Shown: positions 38,855-49,850 of the stretch, piece by piece
Numbering within the stretch: the stretch's first letter is position 1
Layout of the letters: the number at the start of each line of letters is the position of its first letter
Source of the DNA: Adineta steineri
Lineage: Eukaryota > Rotifera > Eurotatoria > Adinetida > Adinetidae
Length of the DNA: 64,000 nt
Reading direction: 5' to 3'
Assembly (NCBI GenBank): GCA_905250115.1
Contig: CAJNOI010000318.1
Location: 1 to 64,000, forward strand
Notes under the pieces: generated by a model
The model's database searches: none
Seen by the model: the letters and a program-made list of their open reading frames with translations, nothing else
Told to the model about the DNA's origin: nothing
Program-made: the position numbers and the translations under genes

Positions 38855-39616
38855 TTATTTGTCTTGTCCTTCAGGAATAATTATACTATCATCACGATCG
38901 AATATTGGTCGTCCAATAGATTTTTTACGATAATTCTCATTAAAAACACCACGTGCCCAAGCTAATGTTTCATTACATACTTGCATAGCCCAATGTGCTT
39001 TACGGGGTTGTACAAGCCAGTCAGGATCATTTATAATTAAATCAAGTGTTTGTGCAACTTTATACCACTCAACAAGAAGTTGACCATTTATAACCATGTC
39101 TCCACCATGTGAACGAATATATGAAATAATCGAAGATAATGTTGGAAATTTTCGTGTTCCATTTGTTTTAATTTCAACAATAGATTCTGTTGCACGTAAA
39201 ACCATTAATAAAGCTGTTTTTGTTATTGTTGTTGCTAATTTTACTTGTTTTAAATCATCATTATTAAGGTCAAGCATACGATTAAATGTACGTTTTAGAT
39301 CAGAAAAATTTTCACTTAAATTATCTAAATTAAAATTACCAGTTTTAGCAAATAAAAGTTCATGTTGAAAAGATTTAACATGATCAGCTTGTATTTCAAC
39401 AGATTCTATAACGACAGCTTCTCGTTTATCCGCTACTGGAATATCAAATGCATATTGTCGTAATTGTTCATTTTTTTTAAGTTCTGTATTCTGACGAAGT
39501 TGATCAGCAAGTGCAAGAACATGAAACCAACGACTACGAGCAAATGTAGTTGTTTGCTTATCATTAGGAATTGAATGATCATGATTGTTATTTGATATTG
39601 TTGATACTTTATCCAT
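38855..39616 (-). CDS. Unrecognised helical protein, 253 aa
   Basis: Single coding exon with an ATG at 39616; a TATAG acceptor sits 4 bases upstream and a GTGAGT donor at about 39728, so a 5' UTR intron of ~110 nt is likely. The protein is mostly amphipathic helix with no membrane segment, signal peptide or Cys cluster. Notable stretches are TFARSRWFHVLALADQLRQN near the N-terminus, VKLATTITKTALLMVLRATE in the middle, and LVQPRKAHWAMQVCNETLAW near the C-terminus. The end is polar and acidic. Codon use looks like that of neighbouring genes. It is convergent with the MscS-like gene (204 bp between stops). I do not recognise the family and assign no function. Confidence 0.72.
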   Translation of the reverse strand: MDKVSTISNNNHDHSIPNDKQTTTFARSRWFHVLALADQLRQNTELKKNEQLRQYAFDIPVADKREAVVIESVEIQADHVKSFQHELLFAKTGNFNLDNLSENFSDLKRTFNRMLDLNNDDLKQVKLATTITKTALLMVLRATESIVEIKTNGTRKFPTLSSIISYIRSHGGDMVINGQLLVEWYKVAQTLDLIINDPDWLVQPRKAHWAMQVCNETLAWARGVFNENYRKKSIGRPIFDRDDSIIIPEGQDK

Positions 39617-41307
39617 TTTCCTATAAGAAATAATACAAGCATTAATAGAATTTAAAATACGATTATATCAAGTATAAAAGACATAAAACGAAATAATCAA
39701 ATGTCTTTCTTTTTGATTTATTACTCACATGTTTTTCTTCTTGTTTTCGTCTTCGTAAGTTAAACTTTCTGGGTATACGTTCGATACTGTTTGCTCTCGA
39801 GTAGGTTATGCGATACACTCATAGCCCTTATATATATATATATATTTTTCCTTCTCTTCTTTTTTTCTACATGAAAAGTATTTATTAAATACTACAGAAC
39901 AACTATTTTTGTTATTGCTACTATTGCATTAGACAATGCGTCAATACATTTATACTCAGCTTCCTTAGTCTGTAGGACGAGAAAAAATAAGACATTGTTG
40001 TATTTTATATAACTTTGTCGAAAAAAACGCTTTTTCCTGTTAGGTTTTTATTTTCTATACTGTGTATACGAGTGGTAGGTCAAAGCACTACATGTGGTTA
40101 TCCGCAAACTGAGAAGATATGTTAATATGTGAACTAGATTTCAATCTATAAAATGTAAAACATAATATTACTAGCCTATTTATATATATTAATTAGTATT
40201 CTTAGATGATATTTCATAGAAGATAATAGATCATAAATAATCATATTACAATTGTTTGTAGCTCAAATAGAGAACAATTACGTTACATTATTTCTGATCT
40301 TTACTTCCAACTGTCATAAATTTTATATGGGGTAACTAAAAGAAAAAAAAAGATGAAAAATTGATTTACGTAATTTCGATTTTGGTCAAATTACACTATA
40401 GCATTGCTTTGCCCTTAAAGCATAAATACAGACGTCTTATATGATAAGGAAAGAAAAACAGAATCAAACATTATTGCTATTTATCGATTGACTCATGTTC
40501 TGTTTCATTGGTAGTTTCATGATTGTAAAGTTTGTATATGATGCCTATTTGCCGTTTATTATTTTCAATGATAAGATGTATATAGAGAACATAAAGAAAA
40601 GTGCTTCAGAGATATGAGAAAATGTCAAAGATAATAACGTCGATTAATGCTAAATAAAACATCTCAAAATAAATCTTAATTGAATAAAAGAATAGTTTTG
40701 ATAATAATCAATTAGGTATATAATGCAATAATAAAAATCTGATTAAAGTTTCTAAAACGTCACTTAAATAAATAAACAATATAATAGATTTTACTACTTG
40801 TCAATAAATTATTCAATAATAAATTAAGCTAACGTGATATGAGTAACTATAAAAAACTAGAGAACATGATAAAAAAAAAATAAACAAAAATGATTTCAAT
40901 TTGAAACAGATCGACTATGATGCTATGAGAGAATTTTTTATTTTTTTATAAAATTGAGAATAAAATCAGTATAATTAGTTTTAATTTCGATCTTATAGTA
41001 CATTTGGTTGATATCAAAATTTGCTATTAGCAAATTCTGATCATCATTGTAATTTTTAATTGTATAATAATGAAAGATATCATTTACTGACTCATGAAGT
41101 GTACGCCCAATAAACTCCATGAAAACTATATAAATATATCTTATCCTTCAATTACTGATATACGCATGCAGGATGAAATAAACAAGAAAGAAGAAGATAC
41201 ACTTGAGTGATTTTTACTCATTGGATTATTATTATTATTGCTATTATCGTCATATTATCATTTATTTATCAGCTTTTCTACAACTAACTCTTTCTAAGAA
41301 AAATATA
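39617..41307. other. 1.7 kb divergent intergenic region
   Basis: AT-rich. It holds the 5' UTR intron of the preceding gene and a TA run near 39830-39844. A 60-codon minus-strand frame at 40938-41120 has no supporting features. Confidence 0.5.
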
Positions 41308-41817
41308 ATGGGTTCAGCTGCACATAAACAAAAACATGCAGGAGGTCAACCACAAGTTGCTGGACAACAACCTCCTCCCCAACAAATGCCCATGCAACAG
41401 GGAAATGTTCAGCCTGCACCAGTCCAACAGCCAATGCAGCAAGGACAAACTTTTGCTCCTCAACAGCAACCAGTTATGGTTCCAATGCCACAGCAACAAC
41501 AACCGGTTATGGCTCCAATGCAACAACAGCCAGTTATGGCTCCAATGCAACAACAACAACAGCCAGTTATGGCTCCAATGCAACAACAACAACAGCCAGT
41601 TATGGCTCCAATGCAACAACAACAACAGCCAGTTATGGCTCCAATGCAACAACAACAACCAGTGATGGTTCCAGTTCCTCAACAACAACCAGTTATGGCT
41701 CCAATGCCACAACAACAACAACCATTTATGGATCCCCAGCAACCTATGATGATGTCTAACGCGCCTCAACAACCACCTCAGATGTTCTCACAGCCAGCTC
41801 AAGGTGGTTATATGTAA
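41308..41817 (+). CDS. Met/Gln/Pro tandem-repeat protein, 169 aa
   Basis: The ATG at 41308 gives MGSAAHKQKHAGG; the frame is open further upstream but only with Tyr/Leu-rich, AT-driven codons. Most of the protein is tandem copies of a 9-13 residue unit, QQQQPVMAPM with variants VPMP and APMQ, encoded by near-identical 27-39 bp DNA repeats at about 41468-41725. The composition (Gln, Pro, Met, almost no charge) predicts a disordered, possibly self-associating chain. No catalytic or targeting motif is present, although a Gly at position 2 leaves N-myristoylation open. The antisense strand also reads as a long Trp/His/Leu ORF because of the repeats; it is treated as a shadow. Expression and function unknown. 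Confidence 0.65.
   Translation: MGSAAHKQKHAGGQPQVAGQQPPPQQMPMQQGNVQPAPVQQPMQQGQTFAPQQQPVMVPMPQQQQPVMAPMQQQPVMAPMQQQQQPVMAPMQQQQQPVMAPMQQQQQPVMAPMQQQQPVMVPVPQQQPVMAPMPQQQQPFMDPQQPMMMSNAPQQPPQMFSQPAQGGYM
41468..41725 (+). repeat. In-frame minisatellite (about 33-39 bp units)
   Basis: Six to eight near-identical units of the form cagttatggctccaatgcaa plus CAA/CAG triplets, in frame with the repeat protein. Units differ mainly in the number of CAA/CAG triplets, as expected from slippage or unequal crossing-over. Confidence 0.9.
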
Positions 41818-42181
41818 TAACTCATCTATCTAGATCTATAAACTATTACGTAACTTTCTTTTCTCTACTTATACCTGCATATATACAATTATTTATTGTT
41901 ACATAGAAATCATTCATTTAATCCAAACGTTTTCTTCTGTATTTATCTATCTGTATATAAAAATAGAAAAGAAAAACAATATTACACAAAAATGTTCTGT
42001 TTATGACAAATAAAATCAATTTCAAATAAATCTTTTGCATATACTATCAGCATTGTTTTCAAAATTTGATATTGGTTGATCGACTTGAAGCCATAAATAA
42101 TACACACTCATAGTAAAAACATTTTTGATAATAAAATAAATAAAAGAAAAATTGCAAATAATTAACTTGAGATAATTATAA

Positions 42182-42683
42182 TTATAATGTTGATAAAATT
42201 TTGAGAAAAGAAAAGAATAATATGACACCAGTTTGTCCAACACCAAGTATAAAACAAAAAAATGGTTTTATTTCCACTGATGCAGCATAGAATATAGCTG
42301 AAAGAAGTGCACCTAAAAATAAATATACAAGCAATAATATTTCTATTCCTTCAAAGATATATAGATCTGCATACTAGTAAGAGCTGATGGAACAATTGGT
42401 GTAATGATTCCAGCTAAAGCAATAAGTACTGCATACCAACGACCAATTTTATGACTTCTCAATGATATAATAGCAACTACTGTAGCAATTAAATGTACAA
42501 CTATGGATGTCATAAAGCACCAAAGAAAGATTTCAACCCATATATCTAAATTAGTAATAGAATTGATTAACAAATAAATAATAATACTAGTCTACCTCCA
42601 AATTCAACTAGACGATGTTTTGGTGTTAATTTTAATGAATCAAGAAATCGTTGAAATGATAGCTCTTTTACTAATTGAGGCAT
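42182..42683 (-). CDS. TMEM170A: TMEM170 family membrane protein
   Basis: Three exons (42683-42596, 42545-42375, 42312-42182) join in frame to 129 aa, close to the ~144 aa of TMEM170A. It has three hydrophobic segments. DIWVEIFLWCFMTSIVVHLI corresponds to EMWYGVFLWALVSSLFFHVP. SLRSHKIGRWYAVLIALAGI with TPIVPSALTSALLSAIFYAA corresponds to TLRHHKYGRFMSVSILLMGI and TAGILTSAAIAGVYRAAG. The last segment, ILGVGQTGVILFFSFLKILS, matches TLGTGQTFCVLVVSFLRILA. The termini match (FLKILSTL versus FLRILATL). Human TMEM170A is an ER membrane protein that promotes sheet and nuclear-pore formation; the same role is inferred. It is divergent from IFT80 with 220 bp between start codons. Confidence 0.9.
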
Positions 42684-42903
42684 TCAAAATGTTGTTTATT
42701 CAATGTGACGGAGTATGTATAAATTATTCCTATATTATTTTATTTTCTTCCTATTCTTTTTTATTCGATCAATATGTATCCAATCATACAATAGATTGTA
42801 TTCTTTGGAAAGGCTTTTACTAAGTAACATTCTTTAATAATGGTAATACTGTTCATTATTGAATAATTATATAGGTTTCGCTCAGATATAGTTTTATTGA
42901 ACA
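42684..42903. promoter_or_regulatory. Divergent promoter gap between TMEM170 and IFT80
   Basis: 220 bp between two opposing start codons; both promoters must lie here. A TTTTAT-rich core with no specific motif claimed. Confidence 0.5.
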
Positions 42904-45900
42904 ATGCGTTTAAAATTTACATTTCCATCAACACTTCAACATACTGATCGTGTTGATTGTGTTGGATGGATGTCAGCAGATGATTTATATTCAGTAGGAG
43001 AAGATCATATTATATATAAATATAATATTATACAAAATGAAACGATTAAAATAGCTGAATTAGCACAAGATATTTATGCATTAGATATGCATTGGTTACC
43101 AAAAGGAGCAAGTGTTAGTAGTGGTGGACAAGGATCAAGTACAATTTCAGGTGGAAAACGTATAATTGGATCAGATCTTTTTGTTCTAACAACAAGCGAT
43201 GGTAATAATTAGCTAGATATTTTTCTCTATAATCAAAAGCATTTGAATTTAATTTTTTAGGTAAATTTTGTTTTATTAATAAAACTGGACGAATAGAAAA
43301 AAGTGTAGAAGCACATCGTGGTGCAGCTATTTGTGTTCGATGGAGTCCAGATGGTAGTCAATTTGCAACAGGTTATTTTCCTTGTATAGTTTTCTACTCT
43401 TCTTTACATGAATTTTAATTTTCAGGTGGAGAAGATGGTCAAGTTCGAATCTGGGCACGATCAGGCATGCTACGTTCGAATCTTGTTCAATTAGGTGAAT
43501 TTTGTTTCATTATCATTATTTACTTATTGTTAAATGTTAATATATTTAGCAACACCTATATTCTGTGTATGTTGGTCGGCTGACAACGATGCAGTACTTT
43601 ATTGTGCAGGAAAACATCTTGTTATAAAACCACTTTCACCTAATTTAAAACAAAATTCAGTATAAAAATTTTAATAATTAAAAAATTAAAGTTCATGTAT
43701 TTTTTATTGTTCAATTTAGTGGAAAGCACATGATCAAATTATTTTGAAATGTGATTGGAATACAGTTAATAATTTAATTATATCTGCTGGCGAAGATTGT
43801 CGATATAAAGTAAGTTCTTTTTTCTATTCTTCGTTCTTTTTGTTTAATTTAATATATCATTTATATAAAGGTGTGGGATGCTGTTGGTCGACCATTATTT
43901 GCAAGTCATACTTTTGATTATCCTATTACAAGTCTTGCATGGGCACCAGATGGTTCAAATTTTGCTGTGGGTTCTTATAATACAATACGTTTATGTGATA
44001 GTGCTGGTGTATGTATTCGATTTAAACTGCCTTAAGAAAACATAGATTTGCCAGTATTCAATGTGAAAGATATAGATGATATCAATTGAGTAATGATCAG
44101 TTTTATGCTAATATATTATCACTCTTGAGTTCAACAATCAAATAATTTAATAATATTCGAACTGTGCTTAACTAAGATGTTTTCAAAGTAATCTGCGTTT
44201 ATTAAGTTTGAGTTGAAAATTTAAAAAAAAATACTAATTAAATGCTCACAGATTGTATTTTTCCTAACAAATATTTTGATCGATGCTCTAATTAATATCA
44301 ATACAATCATATTTGTTCTATTCTAGTGGTGTCATTCAGTAGAAAAACCTAAAGATGGTAGTATATTTGGTTTATCATGGTCAAATGATAGTACACAATT
44401 AGCATGTGGTTGTGGTACAGGTCGAGTTGGAATTGGACATATTATTGAACGGTAATAATTTATTGCATTAGACATCAAGAGAAAAAAACATAATTATATT
44501 TATATTTTAGTCGTATCGACTGGCGTCATTTAGAATTTGTTTTAACTGATTCAAAAGTAATAACTGTAAGCAATTGTGAAACAGAATTAAAAGATAAAAT
44601 AGAACTTAAAGATCGTCTTGTTAAAATGTCTGTTGGTTTTGGATACTTAATTGTTTTAACAAGTAATCAAGGTTTAATTTATAAGTAAAGAAAATAATTA
44701 AATAGGATATATATATATAAATTGATTCTTATCTAAATTTATTCAGTTGTAAACAATTAGGTCATCCGGCTCTCTTTGATTTACGTGATATGTCAATGAG
44801 TTTAATTGTTCAAGCAGAAAAGTAAGACAAAAACTATGAATAAACTCATGTCTTTTTTTGTAAATTAATTCATATAGATATTTTCTTCTTTCGGATGGAA
44901 TTAATATTTCTATTTACTCATATGAAGGTCGTCTTGTTTCAACACCTAAATTAATATCATCGAAATCTGATTCAATCAATATCAATACTGTTTCAATTAG
45001 TCCTGATACTATTGCTGTTCGTGATGCTATAGATACAAAATGTAAATAATATTTGAAAGTTTTTCATCTATTTTAATCTATTTAATTTAGCTATTATGTT
45101 CTATGATATCAGTGGTAAACCGATTGGTGATGGAAAATTAATATCTCATGCTGTAAATAACAATATTTTGTCTAGTATTATATTTATTGTCTTTTGTAGC
45201 ATGAAATAAATCATTTAGCGCTTGATCAAATGGGTTCAGCTAATGAACGTAAACTTGCATTTGCAGATAAATTTCAAGATTTATTTCTTATGCATGTTCG
45301 TGTAACGGGACAAACTCAACGATTGAATCATCAACGAATTCGAAAACTTTGTATATTTCATTTCAGTATACTTATTTAAAAAATTATTTATAAATATATT
45401 TTTAGGTACTAATATTGGTAGTTTTCGATGGAATGATCAAAATGGTATGTTAGCAGGTATGGCTGATGGTAAACTCAATATTTGGCTGTATCCAAATGTT
45501 GTTTTTATTGATCAAAGTTTAGTTGATAAAACAACATATCGAATTGAAACAAAGTAAATTTATAGATAATTATATATATCTAAATTATTTTGATTATATT
45601 AGTGATTTTGGTAAAAATCCATCAATCTCAGATTTTCTTAGTTGTCAAATAACAATTCGTAAATCAACAGGTGCACTGATTCAATGTGCGATACCTATTT
45701 ATTATGAACTTTGTCTTGCTTTACTTGATGCAAATAGAGCTGAAGAAGCTTTACAATTATGTCAATATATTTCTGTATATATAAATATTCGAAATAAATC
45801 AATTAATAATAATGATTTTTATTTAGGATAATTCTATTTATGCATTGATTGCTGTTATATCATTACATAATCGAGATTTTGATTCAGCCGAAAATGCTTT

Positions 45901-46607
45901 TGCACAATTATCAAACGTAAATATAAAATATTAACAAAAAATCGAAATATTTTACAAAAACTAATTTAGACTGAAATGGTTTTTTGTTTACAAAATCTAC
46001 GTTCAATTTCATCAAAAGAAGAACGTGAAGCTGAACTTGCATTACTTGCTGGTGGAAATTTACATGAAGCTGAAGGATATTATTTACAAGGAAATAAACC
46101 ACTTCATGCTATTATGTTACATCTTAACGAACATAATTGGGATAGGTTTGTTTCTAACCTCGCTCAAAAAATCGGAAAAATCAGTACAGATATCTGGAAT
46201 TTTCTAGTTTTTGAAGACCAGTAGCGTATCGAACAAGTCGAATATTATTATAATTCATCCCGTGAGATACGCCACTGGCCTTCAGAAACTAGGAGACATT
46301 AAACTCATTGATACTTATAAATATGAAGTATCATCTCTTTTGTTTTCTAGAGCAATTGATTTAACCCAACGACATCCACAATATTTAGACATAGTTGTAG
46401 GTTATCGACAAAAATATTTAAAAAATTATGGTGGTGGTAAAAAAGAAACAAATCAAAAATATATACAAGCAATGAAAACTGTTAGTTATACATTTCTAAT
46501 TAAAACATACTTATTGTCTTTTCTAGGTTGATATTGACTGGAATCGTATTGATGCAAAACTTCGAAAAGAACTTGGCGAAGATAGTGTTCTGAGAATTCT
46601 CGAATAA
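42904..46607 (+). CDS. IFT80: Intraflagellar transport protein 80
   Basis: About 14 exons, roughly 760 aa, like human IFT80 (777). IFT80 is an IFT-B complex subunit with two WD40 propellers, needed for anterograde transport and cilium assembly. The start [20 protein letters not shown] matches [20 protein letters not shown]. Propeller motifs include [78 protein letters not shown] and [20 protein letters not shown], all close to the human sequence. The C-terminal TPR-like part reads [20 protein letters not shown] and [14 protein letters not shown] (human [21 protein letters not shown]). One intron (about 44011-44327) is long, and another (46146-46350) carries a hairpin. It precedes WDR93, another ciliary gene, by 148 bp on the same strand. 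Confidence 0.94.
46201..46293. repeat. Inverted repeat in an IFT80 intron
   Basis: Arms 46201-46230 and 46265-46293 are complementary at about 25 of 29 positions (gaccagtagcgtatc against gatacgccactggcc), with a 34-nt loop. They lie inside the 205-nt intron 46146-46350, which is unusually long for this gene. Could be the remnant of a small inverted-repeat transposon or an RNA hairpin. Confidence 0.75.
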
Positions 46608-46755
46608 ACATCTCTTCTTTTTTATATTTTAAGAAAAAGAACATTATTGTATAGTACATTTTTTTCATCTTAATATTTTCGAATACATTTATCTAAGGGC
46701 AACAAGGAAACGAAATATTATTTCTCATCATTCGTTTTAGATAAAAATTCTAATA

Positions 46756-49700
46756 ATGAATAGTAGTACTCGACGTCGTACAAAAGTTAAAAGTTCATCA
46801 ACAACTTCAACAAAGTTTGTTTATTTATTTATATAATATGCGGAATTTATTCTTAATTATTTAGAGATCGTGTATCAATTAATGAACCATTCATTCCAAC
46901 TCCATCTCGACAAGGTTATTTAAATGATCAAACTGATTTTACATTAGATCCATCATTAATATTTGATCAATTACCACAACCATTTCGGTTTGTTTAAAAC
47001 TAAAGAGAAAATAAACGAAAATTTCTTTCTTAAAAATTTCTAGACGAATAAATAAAATACTTGAATCAATATTTGATGATGCATGGACAATTATTGAACA
47101 ACGTGAAAAACAACGTCTTTCCGAACAAGCAAAATTTGTATCAGCTCAACATACATCATCAACAATCATAAATGTAAGATCATTTTTTTAACGATATACA
47201 TACATTCCTTTTTGTAATTAGACTTCAATACCTATTTCACTTATTGGTAGTCATATTTCTGGTACTTTATGTTTTTTCAATGGTACTCAAAATGAACAAT
47301 CATATCTGGTTTGTTATGATAGTCAAGTCGATGAAATTATAAATCAAATTCCCATTGATAATTCATTCAAACAAATGATTGTATTCAAAAATGAAGCATC
47401 AGTAAAAAATACAATTTATTTTTTAAGTATCATTGATAAATTAGGTATGTTTGAAAAAAAATCTTGAAATTTTTCTAATAACTTAAATTCAAGGTTATTG
47501 GAAAATGATTGCATATAAAAATCAACAATATTATCTTTTATTTACACAATATGAAACAGACGTATGAAGAGAAAAAGTTTTAATTATTAATTTAAGAAAA
47601 TTTTCTTTTTATATAGGATGATACTAAAAGACCTACATGTTTAATAACACAAACTGGTTTAAATGATGAATATTTATCTGTTTCTTGGTTTGGTAAAATT
47701 AAGAATTTTTTTTCATAGAAAAAACGTTTTTTGTAATAAAATTTATATCATTTTAGGTACTAATAATGATTCATGGGTAGAAATATATAAATTATCGAAA
47801 GAACAATGGAAATCAGAGATAACAACTCAAGAACAGGTTTTTTTTTCTTTAATTAAAATTTATTTTTTTCTTGAAAATATATTTTTAATAGTCTATAGCT
47901 GCTAGTAAAAATCAAACAGAAGAAAATGTAGTAGAACAAGTCGTAGATAGTGAACCAACATTAATACGTGGCCAATTCTCTCGTCCAACATTAGTTTTCA
48001 AAGCTAAAGTACCTAAATTTAGTCCAGGTAAGGATAAATAGGAGTAATCATTTCTATTTATTTGAATATAATGATCTATAGGAACAAATAATATTCAACA
48101 ATTAATGAAAAATACTGAAAATCTATCGAATATTGGGCAAGGAACATCAAATCATTTTTATACACAACAGATTATTGATTTAAAAACAATGTTAATTAGA
48201 GATTTAATGTTACCAGCAAAGAAGAGTGATGTAAATGAACGACCACCAACAATACCTAAAGCAGAACCACCTCCAGCAATGTAAGTATTGAAGATAGCAA
48301 GTAAAATGAAATGTAGTTTCACTTCTTTTTTAGAACTCCTCATGTTCTTTTCATTCCAGCGGCAACAGCAACAGGTAAATAAAGATAATTATATTAAAAA
48401 AATCTGCAAAGCGATATTTCTTTACTTCATTGATTTTAGGAGTCAATTCTGTAGCTATCAGTTGGCCAACAACAAATCAATTACTTATCTACAAAGTTGC
48501 TAAACCGGATAATAAAGGAAAAGGTAATCGAATTTTTGTCTCTTTTTCATTTCATTTATACTTTCATCTTTCAGAATCATCCGATGCTCGTCCTATTTCT
48601 ATATGGCCATTTTCAAGTCATATTACAAGTTTAACTTATGATTCAAAACATGAACAACTTGCCGTAGCACTTGCATCAGGAAATGTTTGTATTATAGAAC
48701 GAACAACTGGTAATAACATAATATTATTATAAAAAATAATATTTAATTTTTTTCCTTAGGTGTAAATGATCTTTCATCCATTCAACATATTAGTTCGGTT
48801 CCCACTATTGATATTCATGCAATTGATTCATTAGAACGTTCAACAAATATTAATAATCAAAAGAAACAAAATGGATTTTTTGTTTTATCTCAAGATGGTA
48901 AAATCTATCGAATTAAATTTAAATCTGTATTAACTAATGAAAATAATGATGAACAACAAAATATGATCGTATGTTTTCCTCCGTATGTATATTATTATTT
49001 GAATTCAATAAATAAATTTATTGATTTACGTTACTTCTATTTTTTTTATAAATAGAGAACAAAGTAAAGATTCATCAAAAATTACTCGAATGATGTTTTT
49101 TAATTGTAATCCATCAAATTTAGTAAGTCACTTTTATTATTTCTATCTGGGTGAGTTTTAATTCATATTATAAATATTAGTTTTTAAGTATCAATGAATT
49201 GAATCGTATTTATATAAATGATGCATTAAAATGTACACAATTATGTGAGATTACTTTATCACAATCAGCTACAGACGAAAATAATCCAATTCAAATTGCA
49301 TTTATTGATGATGCACGATCAATTGTTATTGGAGGTAATTCTATAAGATAGGATATGTATTCTGAGTATCAAAATTTCTTTATTTAATTTCAGTTCCTGA
49401 TAATGAATCATCATCTTTATGTCTTTATCGTGTTCCATTAGAGCATTTTCCTTCACTCGAATCCTATTATTCTGAACGTAAACCTCCTATTATCGATGAA
49501 GTAGAACCAGTTATAGAAACTAAACCTACAAAAACTGCAACATCGAAATCTAAACCAGCTGTTTCAGTAGTTGTTGAAGTAGATAAAACTACTTTATTAT
49601 TTGATGAAAAAATGAAAGAAACATTTCGTAAAAGGTAATCCATAAAAAAGTTCTTTCGATTAATTTTTATTTTGTTTTGAAAATGTTTTCTAGACAATCC

Positions 49701-49787
49701 GATACATTTGACCGACGTGAACGTTTATGTACTCGTTGGAATGAAATAAAACTTCATTTTAATCCAGTTTATGAGCAGACAACATAA
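46756..49787 (+). CDS. WDR93: WD repeat-containing protein 93 homologue
   Basis: About 13 exons, roughly 720 aa. WDR93 is a poorly studied WD-like protein linked to motile cilia and sperm flagella. The recognition segment is near the N-terminus: IPTPSRQGYLNDQTDFTLDP, then SLIFDQLPQPFRRINKILES and IFDDAWTIIEQREKQRLSE. These match human WDR93 (IPTPSEEDFILDPRFMVDSL, PQPYRMINKVIDLLFDRAWE, IIEERDALREAE). Later blocks fit too: WVEIYKLSKEQWKSE (human WLDVYKLPKETWLKK), NHFYTQQIIDLK, and a C-terminus FRKRQSDTFDRRERLCTRWN that resembles the human end rich in Arg/Glu. Propeller blades are degenerate, as in the family. The N-terminus before the conserved part is short and Ser/Thr-rich. It lies directly downstream of IFT80 and converges on the p85-like gene (63 bp between stop codons). 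Confidence 0.82.
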
Positions 49788-49850
49788 AAATGAGATAACT
49801 TTATTTATTTCACATTAAAATATAAAAAGAAAAAGAAAAAAAAATGAAAT

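Noticed and set aside
40938-41120. 60-codon minus-strand ORF
   Set aside because: Short, AT-driven codons, no motif, no splice partner.
41314-41772. Antisense ORF of 152 codons rich in Trp, His and Leu
   Set aside because: It is the reverse strand of the CAA/CAG-rich minisatellite, which cannot easily produce stops.
43471-43490. GTTCGAATC string resembling a tRNA B box
   Set aside because: It lies inside an IFT80 coding exon, and no matching A box or acceptor stem was found.
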